64,000 nt of DNA from Ziziphus jujuba (GCF_031755915.1 NC_083385.1:18993001-19057000), one strand, 5' to 3'. Numbered from the stretch's first letter, positions 12,511 to 24,229 are shown. Translations and numbers: made by a program. Notes: generated by a model from the sequence alone, not told the origin.

Positions 12511-14761
12511 TCATTTATGAAGACGATAGGTAGGAATAGCCAGTAAATGCTTAGCCCTAGGAACCGTCAAACCAAACTCCTCCGTCATATCCAACTCCAC
12601 CGACGACATCCCATCCGGGAGTTCCCAATCAAAACAATGCACCAGCTGAGCCAAAACCAATCGAACAACAGTCAAAGCCAATTGTATCCCGGGACAACCC
12701 CTCCTACCCGATCCGAACGGAATAAGTTGAAAGTCACGTCCCCGGACATCAATATTGCTTCCGACGAACCTTTCCGGGAAGAACTTTTCTGCATCCGTCC
12801 ATGCATCAGGGTCTCTTCCAATTGTCCATGCGTTTATGAAGACGCGGGCCTTCTTGGGTATGTGAAAGCCATTGATGGTGCAGTCTTCTGTGGATGCATG
12901 GGGGACCAACAGTGGTGCAGGTGGGTGTAGCCTTAAGGTTTCTTTGACCACCATATTTAAGTAGTCCAGGCTTTCTAGGTCACTTTCTTCTACTGTCCTA
13001 TCCATGCCCACTTTGTTTTCGAACTCTTTTTGGATAGTTTTCATTGTGTTGGGGTTCTTGATGAGTTCCGAGATTGCCCAATCTATTGTTGTTGAGGCTG
13101 TGTCAATGGAGGCTGCGAGCATGTCCTGGAAAGAAAATGTTACGTGTAGGAAACGTTATTAGTTTTTGGATTAGTAGAGCAAAAAAAGGACAAAAATTGT
13201 TCAAGGAAAACAATAGATAAAAAAGAAAAGTCAAAGTAAAAGAAGTTGAACGATACATTCACCATTGAATTTCTTTTTTGGACATTATCTCGTTGACTTT
13301 TTTTAATCAAAATTCGTTAAACTGACCATAAAAAATAAGAATAAACAAAGATTAAAAAAGAAAAAAGGAAAAACAGAAAAAAAAAAGTCCTAGTTTAAAG
13401 ATAATATAAAAGAAAGCGTATCCACCTGAAATTCATATGGCATAAGAAATAAGGATAACTTTATTTTACATGAAAATAAAAAAAAAATTGGTCCAAAATT
13501 AGTTATTGCTTATTAATATGCGTAATAAATCATATTTAAAAAAGAAAAAAAGAAAAAAACAAAATGGAGACAATTTACAATATTTTCACTAAAATGTCAA
13601 TCTTATAGACTTATATACATTCTTTTTCGTATATGATTTTTCAATGTTTTCTATCAATTCATTCTTTAAAAAAATTGTTAGGATCACAATAAATAATTGT
13701 GCTAATTATAATTACGTGCATTCAACACTAAATAAATAGATTGTGAAACATCTATAAATTAAAACACAATTATGTTTTGGAATGTACCAATCCAATAAAA
13801 AAAATGCAAAATTTAAAAAAGAAATTCGAGTTTTAAATTTACCCAACCAAAAAAAGAAAAGCACGTGCGTTTAGAAAGCGTACCAACATGATTGCTTTGA
13901 TGTTAGGCTTTTCAATACGATATTCAGGATCTTGTGATCCTAAAAAACCCAACATAACATCAACGAAGTCCTTGTTTTTATCTTCATCCTTACACTAAAC
14001 ATGCTCATCGATGATCTTCTCAAAGAAATCATCAAACGCCTTGCCTACCTTCTTCATCTTCTTCGTCAATCCCTGAAGATCTAATGGCGCAATCTGAGGA
14101 ATATAATCTCCCAAGTTGGGAGCCGCCCCCAACTGCATACCCTCTTGGATCACGGCCTTAAACCCCCTCTCATTGAATTCACTGTCAGCAAACTTCTTCC
14201 CAAAAACCATCCTGCAAGTTATATCGGCACTCAGGGACGAAACCTTGGCGCTCAGATCAACAGCGACTCTGTTGCCAGCCGACTCTCGAAGGAAGTCGAT
14301 AAACAGGCGGATCTCTTCCTTCCTCATGGATCGAAAGGAGTTGATCTTCATGTTGCTGAGCAGTTCAAGAGTGCACATTTTTCGAACGTCGCGCCAGTAC
14401 GAGCTGTATTGGGCGAAGACCAAGCCTCGCTGGTCGTTGTTCATATGCTTCGAAGCTTCGTGAGGAGGTCTGGATGCGAAAACCAGGTCGTTAGTCTTGA
14501 GAAAGAGCTCGGCAGCTTGAGGTGAAGAGACGACAATGACGGGTTTCAGACCTAAGCGGACATGCATGATTGGGCCGTGTTGTTTAGCGAGTCGGTTAAG
14601 ATCTCTGTGAGGAAACTCTCCTAACAAATGGAGGCTTCCAAAAATGGGAAACCCTCTTGGACCAGGAGGTAATCTCTTCTTGTTGCTGTTCTTTTCCATG
14701 GTTGGGATTGGAAGAGATAAACAAGGACGAGCAGTGCAAGAATGGTCCAAATCCAAGCCAT
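12511..14761 (-). pseudogene. Cytochrome P450 copy 1 (CYP71 clan, CYP736A/CYP71AU-like), pseudogene
   Basis: Haem-thiolate monooxygenase remnant with two exons. Exon 1 is 14761-13884, the intron starts GT at 13883, the acceptor AG is at 13126, and exon 2 is 13125-12511 ending TGA. Exon 2 is fully open (204 residues). It has the I-helix segment ASIDTAS, the K-helix ETLR (ExxR), FFPERF and the haem loop [11 protein letters not shown] with its cysteine ligand. Exon 1 starts [11 protein letters not shown], a membrane anchor. Two lesions are visible: a net 4-nt deletion between PWKR and LPPGP relative to the intact copy at 62,997, which puts the anchor and the catalytic domain in different frames; and AAG to TAG at 13995-13997, where copies 3 and 4 are open. 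An internal Met just before LPPGP could start a protein without an anchor, but the TAG would still truncate it. The rest of the frame is well preserved, so inactivation looks fairly recent. Family assignment is by recognition; the subfamily needs a tree. Confidence 0.9.
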
Positions 14762-14832
14762 GGGATATTGGTCTTCAAAGCTTAGAAGGAATTTCAGAAA
14801 TTTTTGCTCTCAATTAATGGCATAATTGGAGA

Positions 14833-14840
14833 TATATATA
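14833..14840 (-). promoter_or_regulatory. Putative TATA box of P450 copy 1
   Basis: TATATATA 72 bp upstream of the ATG at 14761. The same motif sits exactly 72 bp upstream of the ATG of copy 3, inside otherwise similar flanks. Confidence 0.5.
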
Positions 14841-15037
14841 AGAAAAAATGGTGATTAAAGACGAGGAATATTTAGTTAATATGTTTATCTTGTAAACTTC
14901 TTACACACGAAAATATTTGTTTTTTTAATTTTTTTTGTTTTGGTCAGAACATAAAAACATTTGTTTAACACTTTTTTCAAATGTTTTGTCTCGCGACAAG
15001 CCGTAAGAATAATTTTTTTTTTTTTTTTGTTACTAGG

Positions 15038-17984
15038 TGTAACACTCCGTCCCAAATCGCACCGGAATCCGTGCACATTGACCGAGGTTGACCGTTGACC
15101 AAAGGGGGTCAAAAGTTGATTTTTTGACTCGGTGGGAATTTTGAGTTGACCAGGGTACCGTGGCGAAGTGCACGATACCCCGAGTTCGTAGACGGGTAGC
15201 ACGTCGAAAACGGAGCTACGGTTTGAAAGTTATGAGCAAAACAAGTTGCGGTCCAAACTGTCCAGGGGGTGTCGGAGTTGACTTTTTATTTATGGGGAAA
15301 TGAGCTTTGACTCGTGCATGGTTGTGAAGTGCTCGTCGATACGAGTTCACAGACTAGCGGCACGCTTAAAACGGACATCCAATTAAAAAGTTATGGACGT
15401 TTGAAGTTTATCGGATACCGTAATATTTTAATGTTTTTGGTCGGTGAACAGTGAAATGCCACATGTCAGCTTCTGATTGGTCCACGTGGCATAAACAGTG
15501 TCACACAGGGGTTTTTATTTGATAAAATTCTCGGGGAAGAGAGAGAAAGAGAGAGAGGAGAGAGAAAGAGGGAGAGAGTCCGCCGGCCGCCGGAATTTTT
15601 CGACTGTTCCGGCCGATCTACAGTCATGCGCTGCCAGAAAGTTTCCCCTCCCCATTTCCGGCAAAACCTCCAAGTTTCATGGCGAACGGCCGCCGGACGA
15701 ACCCGGATCGGACGTCCGAAGATCGGCTGCGAGTTTTTCCCCTCCACCTCCGGCCACCGCAAATCGACCCACTTCCGGCCATTTTCCGGCCACACGCACC
15801 GTACACCCTTGATCCTCTCCTCAAGTCCGGCCGACCCACCAAACATCACGGCCATCGGACCACCGACGTGCCGGGATCGGAGCGTTTTCCGGCGAGGGGC
15901 CGGAAATCTTCAAACGGTGATTTCTCCGCCGTCCGGCCTCCGTTTTGCTCACCGCCGGTCCTGTTGGATTGCTCTCCTCACGATCTACAAATCTACAAAA
16001 TTTCACGACCAACGGCCACCGCACGCGCCGCCGCCGGCGATGGTTGCCGGTGATCGCGGTGGCTCGCCGGAAAGTACTGTTCCGGCGAGTACCCGAATTT
16101 TCGGCCGGCTCCAGTCCACTGTGTTCGACCTCCTGAACCCGAATCTGGCTTTCGTTTCCGCCAATTAGCGACGGTTTGGGAGAATTGCGGAGCCGAAATT
16201 CGAAAAGCTTTCTGGCAAGATTCCGACCCCGTTGGGTCCGATCACCGGAAAGTAAGACCGAATCCGTGATCCTCATCACGCGAGCTTCGATTCGGTATAT
16301 AACTCGTAACCCTTAGATATCGTTTGGTGTTCGCTCCCCGGGTACCCATTTGGGAATTACCCGAATAAAATATTAATATTTTTGGTTTGTGCACTGTGGT
16401 TGTTTAGGTGCGGGTACGAGTGGCGGAGTTGATTCCGAGGAGGATCTTAGTTAATTTCGCGCTCAAGGTGAGTGACCCACCTTCAAAAATTATTTTGGGC
16501 AATTAATTATATTTAATTGGTATTTAATTTGGTATTTAAATTATGCTCATGTGGTGTGATTTAATTATGGTTTATTGTGGTTTAATTTATTTATTATGCA
16601 TGAGCATAGTATGTTTCGGTATTATTTGTACGTGGTTTTCAGTATTGATTTTTTTCGGGCATAATTGGGTTAAATATTTTACAAAAATATTTGTTTAAAT
16701 TTTATAAATTATGCCCGTGGTATTTTTATGGTTGCATCTCGTACTTCGAGAAAATTGTGGTTTGTTGGTTATCAATGTTTCGTACCGGGTTATTAAATAA
16801 AAATATGTGGGATGGTGTTTTGTGAAAATTTGGTATACTTCCCACAGTAATTTTGGAAAACGGTACGGTTGGTTATTAATGTTTATTTTTAGACGCACTC
16901 ATACAGTATTGGTGTTCTGGTGTATGGTGTATAGACACGTGGTAGTGCGCGGTTATTATGTGGTTTAGCGCACGGTTATTACTTCACCCGTGAGTTGCCA
17001 TTGGATCGTGGGCAGGCAAGTTGTTATTGGCCACAGCCGCCCCCCTCCTTGGCCGGGTTAATGGTTTTAGCAGCGGTACTATCGGGACGCTGAAGTGACC
17101 GTTGCAGGTTTCTCTCTTTAACCCCCCCCGTCAGTCGGTGCTCGGGACGCTGGGTATCGAAGGGCATCACCGGTATATGGTGTGGTGCGTCGGTGTAAAT
17201 TGCAAATAATAGTTTAAACCCCAAAGGTGTTCAAAATTATTTACTATAATTTATTATATTTTTATTATATATTGGGGTATGTTTTTATTTATTTATTGTG
17301 TATCAAATGGTTTAATCCCTTGGTTTTTGGGAGGTATGTACATTGGGTTTTGCGAAAAGGTTTTAAAAAGGGAACATTTCAAACGGAGCAATTGGTGAGA
17401 GTTTTGAGGGAAATTATTATTTTCCAACAGTTATTATTATTTATTTATTAATTGTTGGTATTTGTTCTATTCCTTAATTGCTATTAATATTATTTTATTA
17501 TTAAAAGTGTTCAGTAGTTAGGGTCACTCACGGCGATGATTAGCATCTCACACTCTTAAATTCCGTTCCCTTAGGTGCAAGTGGTGGTAGACGTTCTTCC
17601 GGAGCGAACCAAGTTTTCCGCTGCTGTTGTGTTTCGAGAAGTACTTCTGTACTCTTTCATTTCAGTGTATTATTTCTTTCAGCCTTGTTGTATTTCTGTT
17701 GTTTAGCACTTCTTAAGGCTCTGTATACTACTGGGATACTTATGTTTTATTTATGCACTGGACTGTTGTTTTTGAGAAGTGCTGAAATTTGTGGAACAAT
17801 TTGTAGTTTGTGGGAGGAATAAGGGGATGTTTTTATAAGTGTGTTTTCAGTGCAGGTAATTTGTGGTAAGTAAATCCCTTAAGGGAGGCTCTGCCGGATT
17901 TTCCGTTGGAGGGTCCGATAGAGTTTCTCTGGGATTAGGACTTGTCTAGGATTTCGGAGGAGAAATTCTGGACGGGTCCTGACA
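15038..17984 (+). mobile_element. LTR-A copy 4, solo LTR with perfect TSD
   Basis: Starts TGTAACACTCCGTCCC and ends GACGGGTCCTGACA. The 5-bp target duplication CTAGG is perfect (15033-15037 and 17985-17989). Length is 2,947 bp with TG...CA ends and no internal coding. With copies 7 and 8 it defines the family size of about 2.9 kb. It has a GA-rich tract at 15,540-15,575 and a GC-rich central region at about 15.58-16.27 kb. It lies 276 bp upstream of the P450 copy 1 start codon, opposite in orientation to that gene. LTR length and the TGTAACACCCC start suggest a Ty3/gypsy lineage such as Tekay/Del, but no protein is available to confirm it. Confidence 0.88.
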
Positions 17985-19539
17985 CTAGGATTTTGGATAA
18001 ATAAAAAGTCATTATACGGGCTAAATATCAAAATCCAGCAACAACATTCAAAATTATTACATCACCCAATAGGTGGGAAGTATCTCTTGCGGGACAAATT
18101 TCTCCTGTCGGTCAAAAATATCTTGATTATTTGACTTTGGTTTTCTTATTGATATTAATAAATATAATATATATTTTTATGGAAAATCTAGTTCCTTAGA
18201 TTGAAAAGTTTTTTCTCTTTCCCACAGCCAGAGGTGGGTGTGAAACAGGCGATGGGGGATGGCTCTAGACGAGCTCTTATCTTTTCGTTATTTGGAGTAC
18301 AAGGCACCTAATAAGACAACGAATTTCTCTATTTTGGATTTTGTTATCACCCAATAGGTGGGAAGTATCTCTTGCGGGACAAATTTCTCCTGTCGGTCAA
18401 AAATATCTTAATTATTTGACTTTGGTTTTCTTATTGATATTAATAAATATAATATATATTTTTATGGAAAATCTAGTTCCTTAGATTGAAAAGTTTTTTC
18501 TCTTTCCCACAGCCAGAGGTGGGTGTGAAACAGGCGATGGGGGATGGCTCTAGACGAGCTCTTATCTTTTCGTTATTTGGAGTACAAGGCACCTAATAAG
18601 ACAACGAATTTCTCTATTTTGGATTTTGTTAGCCAAGTCGCATCACAACTCTTGAATTTTTGGACTTTTGCAGGTGGGCATTCCCCGCCGCCCCCCTCCC
18701 CCCCTTAAAATATTTTGATGGTAAAATGTTGGAAAATATGCATTTTACAATGGTAAAATATTTTTTTTTGGGCATTTTTTTATTAAGAATAATATATTTT
18801 TATTGATTAATATTTATTATAATTTGATTAATTAAAAAAAATATAATAACCATTTAATATTTTACAATTTTAATAGTCAATTTGATAATTAATTAATTAA
18901 ATAAATTAATTTTAAAATTTTAATAAATTGTTTTTATTTTTTTCAATAATTTTTATAAATTTTTATCCTTTGATTAATAATTGATAATTTTTGATATTTC
19001 TGTGATTATTTACATATTTTAAACCATCGATATTTCGATTAATACCGAAATTTTGAACATTACTTATAAATACTATTTTTTCTCAAAGTTCATATGTGAC
19101 TCTTTTTGGACGGGTTGGTACTGGGATGTAATTGCCACTATAAAAATAAGAAAATCCAATGCTGAAGCTATCGCGTCGTAACATAAAGAATAGATTACTT
19201 ATTGAAGTCAATTTTTCTTATTTGTTTACAACCCTTAAAAATACTTAGGTGCATTAACTTTAATCAGTAGCTATCTATGACCTGTACAAAAAATGATAAA
19301 ACAGGAGTCCCCCATTTTCATCTCTTTTCACTCTATCTTTTTGATATTTTAACGATACGCGTGGGGCAAAAAATTAAAAATGTTAAAATTAATAAACGCC
19401 AAAAGCGAAAAGCAAACCGATATATAAAATGTACCTTTGCATCTGACTAGATAATATTTCTCCCATATTGCGAACTAGGCATATTGGCTTCATGAAGTAA
19501 CTAAAATTTAAAAATAAAAAAATAAAAAAAAAAAATAAC
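17985..19539. other. 5' flank of the P450 copy 1 unit
   Basis: Non-coding. The part up to about 18.77 kb is clearly related to the flank of P450 copy 3 (42.2-42.3, 45.54-45.91 and 46.44-46.56 kb), for example GACAACGAATTTCTCTATTT and AGCCAAGTCGCATCACAACT. It contains the 285-bp tandem duplication. From about 18.77 kb it is AT-rich with no recognised content. Confidence 0.6.
18061..18630. repeat. Tandem duplication, 2 x 285 bp
   Basis: Unit 1 is 18061-18345 and unit 2 is 18346-18630, directly abutting. Both run from ATCACCCAATAGGTGGGAAG to GGATTTTGTT. By eye they differ at one base (CTTGATT against CTTAATT). The related flank of P450 copy 3 has only one copy of this segment. Confidence 0.92.
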
Positions 19540-19611
<72 letters not shown>

Positions 19612-19612
19612 A
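19540..19612. repeat. (CA)n(TA)n microsatellite
   Basis: About 27 CA units followed by about 8 TA units. Confidence 0.92.
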
Positions 19613-19657
19613 TAAAATTCTACAGTGCATATGGTCCGCATCGTGTTATGATGTGAA

Positions 19658-19761
19658 TCATCTTAAAAACAATAATTTTTAAAAAAATCATCATTAATAT
19701 TTTTTTTCTGTGTGATAGTATTGACGACGATTTCTTCAAAAACCGTTATTTTTAAGATGGT
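19658..19761. mobile_element. Fold-back MITE-like element
   Basis: Two imperfect inverted arms of about 42 bp (19658-19699 and 19719-19761) separated by about 20 bases. The left arm reads ATCATCTTAAAAACAATAAT and the right arm, reversed, ACCATCTTAAAAATAACGGT. No coding capacity. The outer ends are not resolved. Confidence 0.55.
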
Positions 19762-19803
19762 CTGCATGATAAAAATGTACAAACGTTCATCCCATAGACG
19801 AAG

Positions 19804-19839
<36 letters not shown>

Positions 19840-19960
19840 AATTTTTGGACTTTCTATTTATCTGTACATAACTCAAAGTAATGAAAACATTGATACATTT
19901 TGCCGACCCAAAAGCATGAGAGCACAAACTTTTTTTTTTTTGGGAGAGTACATAATATAT

Positions 19961-20990
19961 TTAGGCCATGATTAAGCCTTTTCAGAGTTTTAGCCTTTTT
20001 TTTCCTCATTTAAAAAAAAAAAAACTTTTTGATAAATAAAATTACATTTTATTAGCTTTAGAACTTTTTCTGAGGCTACGTTTAGTATACAGAATAACTA
20101 TTACTTTAAAAATAAGAATAGTTCTTTAAAAAAGATTAATAATTTCTATTTATATATTTGGTAAAAATATTGATTCAAAATTAAGGTTTAACTTTTATAA
20201 ATATTTTCTTTTTTCAAAAATATTCAAATTTGATCAAAATTAATTAAAAATTAAATTTTATATTCATTTATATATTTTAGTATGTGATAACCAATTTATA
20301 TTTAAATGTGATAAGGATATTTCAAAGTTTATCCAAATTAAAATATAGGAATATTAATTTATCGATTAAAAATTAAATTTTATATTTATTTATATATTTT
20401 TAGTATGTAATAATCAACTTAAATTTAAATGTGATAAGGATATTTCAAAATTTATCCAAATTAAAACATTGGAATATGAATTTTGAGGTTTTAGAAAGTA
20501 ATTATCATTCCTTCAAATGGAGATATATCTATTCTTATGGATTTAGCTGTTGCCAAATTCAAAAATTTACCAAACATAGAAAAAACAAAATCTATGGAAT
20601 AGAAATTCTATTCCTATGTTTATTACATAAACCATACATGCTCTAAAGATTGAAACTCCTTTCAAAAATGGTCAAACACTGTCATAACTACTTCTAAGCT
20701 AGCTTTTAGAAACAATTGATTGTTATTCTTACCCCCCAAAAAAAAAAAAAAGTTACAAATTACCCCCCCTAGTCCACTTATATGCCATAGTAAAGTATAA
20801 TCTATGATTAATGTGGGATTTTAAACTTAAGATTACCCTAGAGCCATAGTTTATTTTATTTTATTTTTAATATTTTTAAATGAGGTAACATTATATCAAT
20901 AATAAATAAGGATATAGACATGCAAAATAGATAATAAAAAAAAATTAGAATCAATACATATATATATATATATATACATATATATGTAGG
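19961..20990. repeat. Segmental duplicate of the P450 copy 3 3' flank, with insertion
   Basis: The segments at 19,961-20,065 and 20,641-20,990 match 28,413-28,494 and 32,085-32,420, the region downstream of P450 copy 3. About 575 bp in between (20,066-20,640) is absent from the copy 3 flank. It looks like an inserted AT-rich element and contains two related segments of about 130 bp (GTGATAAGGATATTTCAAA occurs twice). No gene is seen. Confidence 0.6.
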
Positions 20991-20994
20991 ATAA

Positions 20995-21093
20995 TTCTAT
21001 GATTAGGACAATCCTGATGCGGACTAAGGAAAAAAACGATGTTTTTTAAAGAAATGTCGTCGTTTTCGTATCTGTATTACAGAAAATGCAATA

Positions 21094-21124
<31 letters not shown>

Positions 21125-21181
21125 TTTCAAAAAATATCGCATTTTCCCTTGGCTTGCATCAGGATTATCTTGACCATAGAA
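20995..21181. mobile_element. MITE with long terminal inverted repeats
   Basis: 187 bp. It starts TTCTATGATTAGGACAATCC; its end, reversed, reads TTCTATGGTCAAGATAATCC and continues TGATGC on both sides. The centre is an AT microsatellite. There is no reading frame. Superfamily unknown, because the target duplication is not evident. Confidence 0.7.
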
Positions 21182-21185
21182 AGAC

Positions 21186-21993
21186 TGTCAGGACCCGTCC
21201 AAAATTCCTCACCGGAACCCTAGACAAGCTCTAATCCCAGGGAAACCCCACCGGACCCTCCAATGGAAAATCCGGCAGAACCTCCCCTAAGGGTTGGACT
21301 TACCACAAATTTTCTGCACTGAAAATACACATCTATAAACACCACCTTATTCCTCCCGCAATACTACAATTTGATTCCACAAATTTACAGCACTCCAAAT
21401 GAATAACAACAATCCAATGCATAATTAATACATAAATGTCCGAGACAGTATACAGAGCTTCATGAAGTATCATTAAGTATAAAAATTACACAACAAGGAT
21501 GAAAGAAATATTACAATAAAATAAATGAAGACAAGGAGGACTTCTCGAATTACGACAGCGATGAAAATCAAGTTCGCTCCGGATGAACGTCGACAAAACC
21601 TGGTACCTAGAGGAGCGGAATTTAAAAATATGAGATGCTAATCATCTCAGTGAGTGACCCTAACTACTACACAATTATAATACCACGATAATTAAGTAGA
21701 TAATTAATAATTAATTGGAAATAATATTTTCTGTCAAAACCCTTACGATTCTCTCAGTTGGAAAAGTTCCACTTTTAAAACATTTTCACAAAACCCTTTA
21801 TTCGTATTCCCCGAAAACCAAGGAATCAATTATCCAACTAAATATAAAATAAAATATAATAATTCAAGCATTCAAAATTTATAATGAAAATAAATTAATT
21901 TATTGAATAATTAAGTAAAGGGAAAAATTAAATCAATTTAAAATCCCCATTCAAATAAATAATAAAAACAACATTAATTATATTCTTAAACTT
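21186..21993 (-). mobile_element. LTR-A copy 5, truncated
   Basis: Starts with the canonical TGTCAGGACCCGTCC end and follows the family for about 0.8 kb. It then stops abruptly at sequence shared with the intron of P450 copy 3 (AAACTTTAGGCATTTTGCTC). The remaining LTR is missing, as is exon 2 of P450 copy 2. One deletion may have removed both. Confidence 0.75.
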
Positions 21994-23202
21994 TAGGCAT
22001 TTTGCTCTTTCTGTATTTCAACCGAAATAATAGTCAATCTCATCATTTTCCTATATGATTTTTCATATGCAATGTTTTTTGTGTTCATATTTTTAAAAGA
22101 TTTAGTTAGGATGATTATACCTAATTCTGCTAATTAATTACATCCATATATAACTAAAAAAAAGATTAAAGATGCATTAATTAATCAACTCAAAAGAGAA
22201 AAATGAAAAATAGAGTTTAGTACATAATGACATATTTTATTGGACTATATCGAACATGCTGTATTGCTTGACGACTCTTGATTCAAGGTATTCTAGTAAT
22301 GAATCAAAAGGCTAACGGGCAATATATATAGCATGTCCAAGGTCATCAAGTAGAATATTCCTATTAATATATATATATATATATACACATATAAATACAT
22401 ATATATATCCAAACAAGAGAAGCGATTAGTGTTTATTGAAGATTTCCAAAATGACTACTTTGATGTTCAACCTTTCAATACGATATTCAGATTCTTCAGA
22501 TCCCAAAAAACCCAACATGACATCAACAAAATCCTTGTTTTTATCTTCATCCTTAGACCAAGTAAGCTCATCGATGATCTTTTCAAAGAAATCATCAAAC
22601 ACTTTACCAACCTTCTTCATCTTCTTCATCAATCCCTAAAGATCCAACGGAGCAATCAGAGGACGAAACCTTGGTGCTTGGATTAATAGCTACTCTATCG
22701 CGAGCCAAATTTGAAGGGAGTCAATGAATCGGCCGACCTCTTCCTTCCTTATGGCTCTGAAGGAGTTGATCTTCATGTTGCTGAGCAGTTTAAGAGTGCA
22801 CATCTTTAGAACGTCGAGCCAATACAAGTTGTTTCCAATGAAGGCCATGCTTTTTGGTCATAAGATATATGATTGGAGGCTTCATGAGGAAGTCTTGATA
22901 TGAAAACCAGGTCATGGGTCTTGAGGAAGAGCTCGACAGCTTTTGGGGGGGGGGGGGGGGGGGGGAAGGGAGACGATAATGGTGGGAATGAGGCCTAAAC
23001 GGATATGCATGATTGGACCATGTTGTTTAGCGAGAAGGTGAAGATCTCTGTGAGGAAATTCTCCTAAGAAATGGATGCTTTCGACAATGGGAAACCCTTT
23101 TGGACCTAGAGGTACTCTTTTCTTGTTGTTGTTGTTGGTTCTTTTCCATAGTAGGAGATAAGCAAGTCAAAGCAGTGCAAGAATTGTCCATATCCAAGCC
23201 AT
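21994..23202 (-). pseudogene. P450 copy 2 (CYP736A/CYP71AU-like), exon 1 remnant
   Basis: Exon 1 runs 23202-22447 on the minus strand, followed by about 450 bp of intron that aligns with the copy 3 intron at 35.07-35.24 kb. The start [11 protein letters not shown] is followed at once by TGA. A net deletion lies before the KRTNNNN segment. A 21-base G tract (22,945-22,965 on the plus strand) sits where the intact gene encodes SSPK. About 45-50 codons between SAKVSSL and IAPLDLQ are missing. The C-terminal part of exon 1 ([38 protein letters not shown]) is well preserved. The splice donor reads TTTTG-GA instead of the GT of copies 1, 3 and 4. No exon 2 exists between here and copy 1. No function is possible. 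Confidence 0.88.
22945..22965. repeat. 21-base poly-G tract in P450 copy 2
   Basis: Uninterrupted G run inside the decayed exon 1. Confidence 0.8.
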
Positions 23203-24024
23203 GGGTGTTGGATTGCCACTTATTTCAAAAGCTTAAGCTTTCTTCTCTAACACTCCCTCTCAAATGTAGACCCGCCTCTTTTGGGCTTCTCTCTGGGTCC
23301 TTACATTTGTTTTTTTTATTTTGGGTGGAATTGTTGAGTTTTAAACTCAGGACCTTTTGGATCTCTAGCTTTGATATCATGTTAAATTACCACTTATTCC
23401 AAAAGCTTAAGCTTTTTTCTCTAACAATTGGATATCGGACTATTTCAAAGCTTAAAGAAATTTAAACTCAAATGATTGCATAATTGGCTCTCAACGCAAT
23501 AATATTGGAGATATTTATGGAAAAAAATATTGAATTAAAAAGACAATGGAACTTTGGTACAAAAAGTTAGTTTAAGTACTATGCTTATGATGCAAAGTTC
23601 TTATTGGATGAACCGAACAGATAATATTTATTCTTACTTGTTTCTATGTGTTTTGTCTCATGCTTTTTTTCTTTTTTGATTTTGGTCGGCAAAGGTATAT
23701 GTAAGGCATACAAATGTTACTTCAAAATAATTAAAAAAACATTCAAACAAAAAAAACATTGGGGAATTCAGCCCAATGCCCTCGTTGGAAGCCTCTTAAG
23801 GATATATACCCACACTTTTATGATGTTTTTTATTTTACCCTTTCATATCCATTTTATCCTTAATAAAACTTATAAATGACGTGCATATTCTCTATTTTAT
23901 TTTTTCCTTCACCAATTTTCATAAAAACACCACCATTCTTTTTTGAAAGTTTTCATTCAAAACAAACAAAAACCCACTTTCCCCTTTGTCCACTATTCAC
24001 TGTTCTTTTTTGAAATCAAAATAG
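23203..24024. other. 5' flank of P450 copy 2 with an inserted dispersed repeat
   Basis: Between about 23,206 and 23,427 an insert is bounded by direct repeats sharing CCACTTATT and AAAAGCTTAAGCTTT. It separates the start codon from flank sequence (TATTTCAAAGCTTA, ATAATATTGGAGATAT) still recognisable beside the other P450 copies. Nothing is recognised in the rest. Confidence 0.45.
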
Positions 24025-24204
24025 TCTGATTCAGGAGATGAACCTAACAAAGTGGAATCGAACAGAAACGGTGAAGAAGAGAAGGTCCCTCCAATCCATG
24101 TGTCTAAAGTAGAAACTCTTGAAAAGGAGAGGCCTTTCAATGTGGTAACTGTAAATAAAAAGTGGGTTCATGGGAGGCTTGTTGAAGTTACTGAAGGAGC
24201 TTAG
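24025..24204 (+). other. Unrecognised protein-like open frame, possible captured exon
   Basis: A 59-codon frame without ATG, ending TAG. It has a charged, ordinary composition unlike the surrounding repeats (segments DEPNKVESNRNGEEEK and KWVHGRLVEVTEGA). It is preceded by TCTGATTCAG, a plausible splice acceptor. I cannot assign it to a family. It stands directly before the repeat array and may be part of the same transposon. It may also be chance. Confidence 0.25.
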
Positions 24205-24229
24205 TCTCAGTTGAGAAAACACATAACTG

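Noticed and set aside
14116..14525. Plus-strand frames opposite P450 copy 1
   Set aside because: Antisense shadows of the P450 exon; the minus-strand frame has family motifs.
15466..16279. Long overlapping frames in the GC-rich middle of LTR-A copy 4, partly conserved with 58.5-59.25 kb in copy 8
   Set aside because: Both strands are open because of GC-rich composition. A segment of about 60 residues with the same stop is shared, but the frames shift upstream and copies 3, 6 and 7 do not keep it. It is more likely non-coding LTR leader sequence.
15038..17984. Possibility that LTR-A is a DNA transposon because its ends (TGTAACACCCCG and TGTCAGGACCCG, read inward) look like loose inverted repeats
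   Set aside because: The ends match only partly, target duplications are 5 bp and the termini are TG...CA, all as expected of an LTR.
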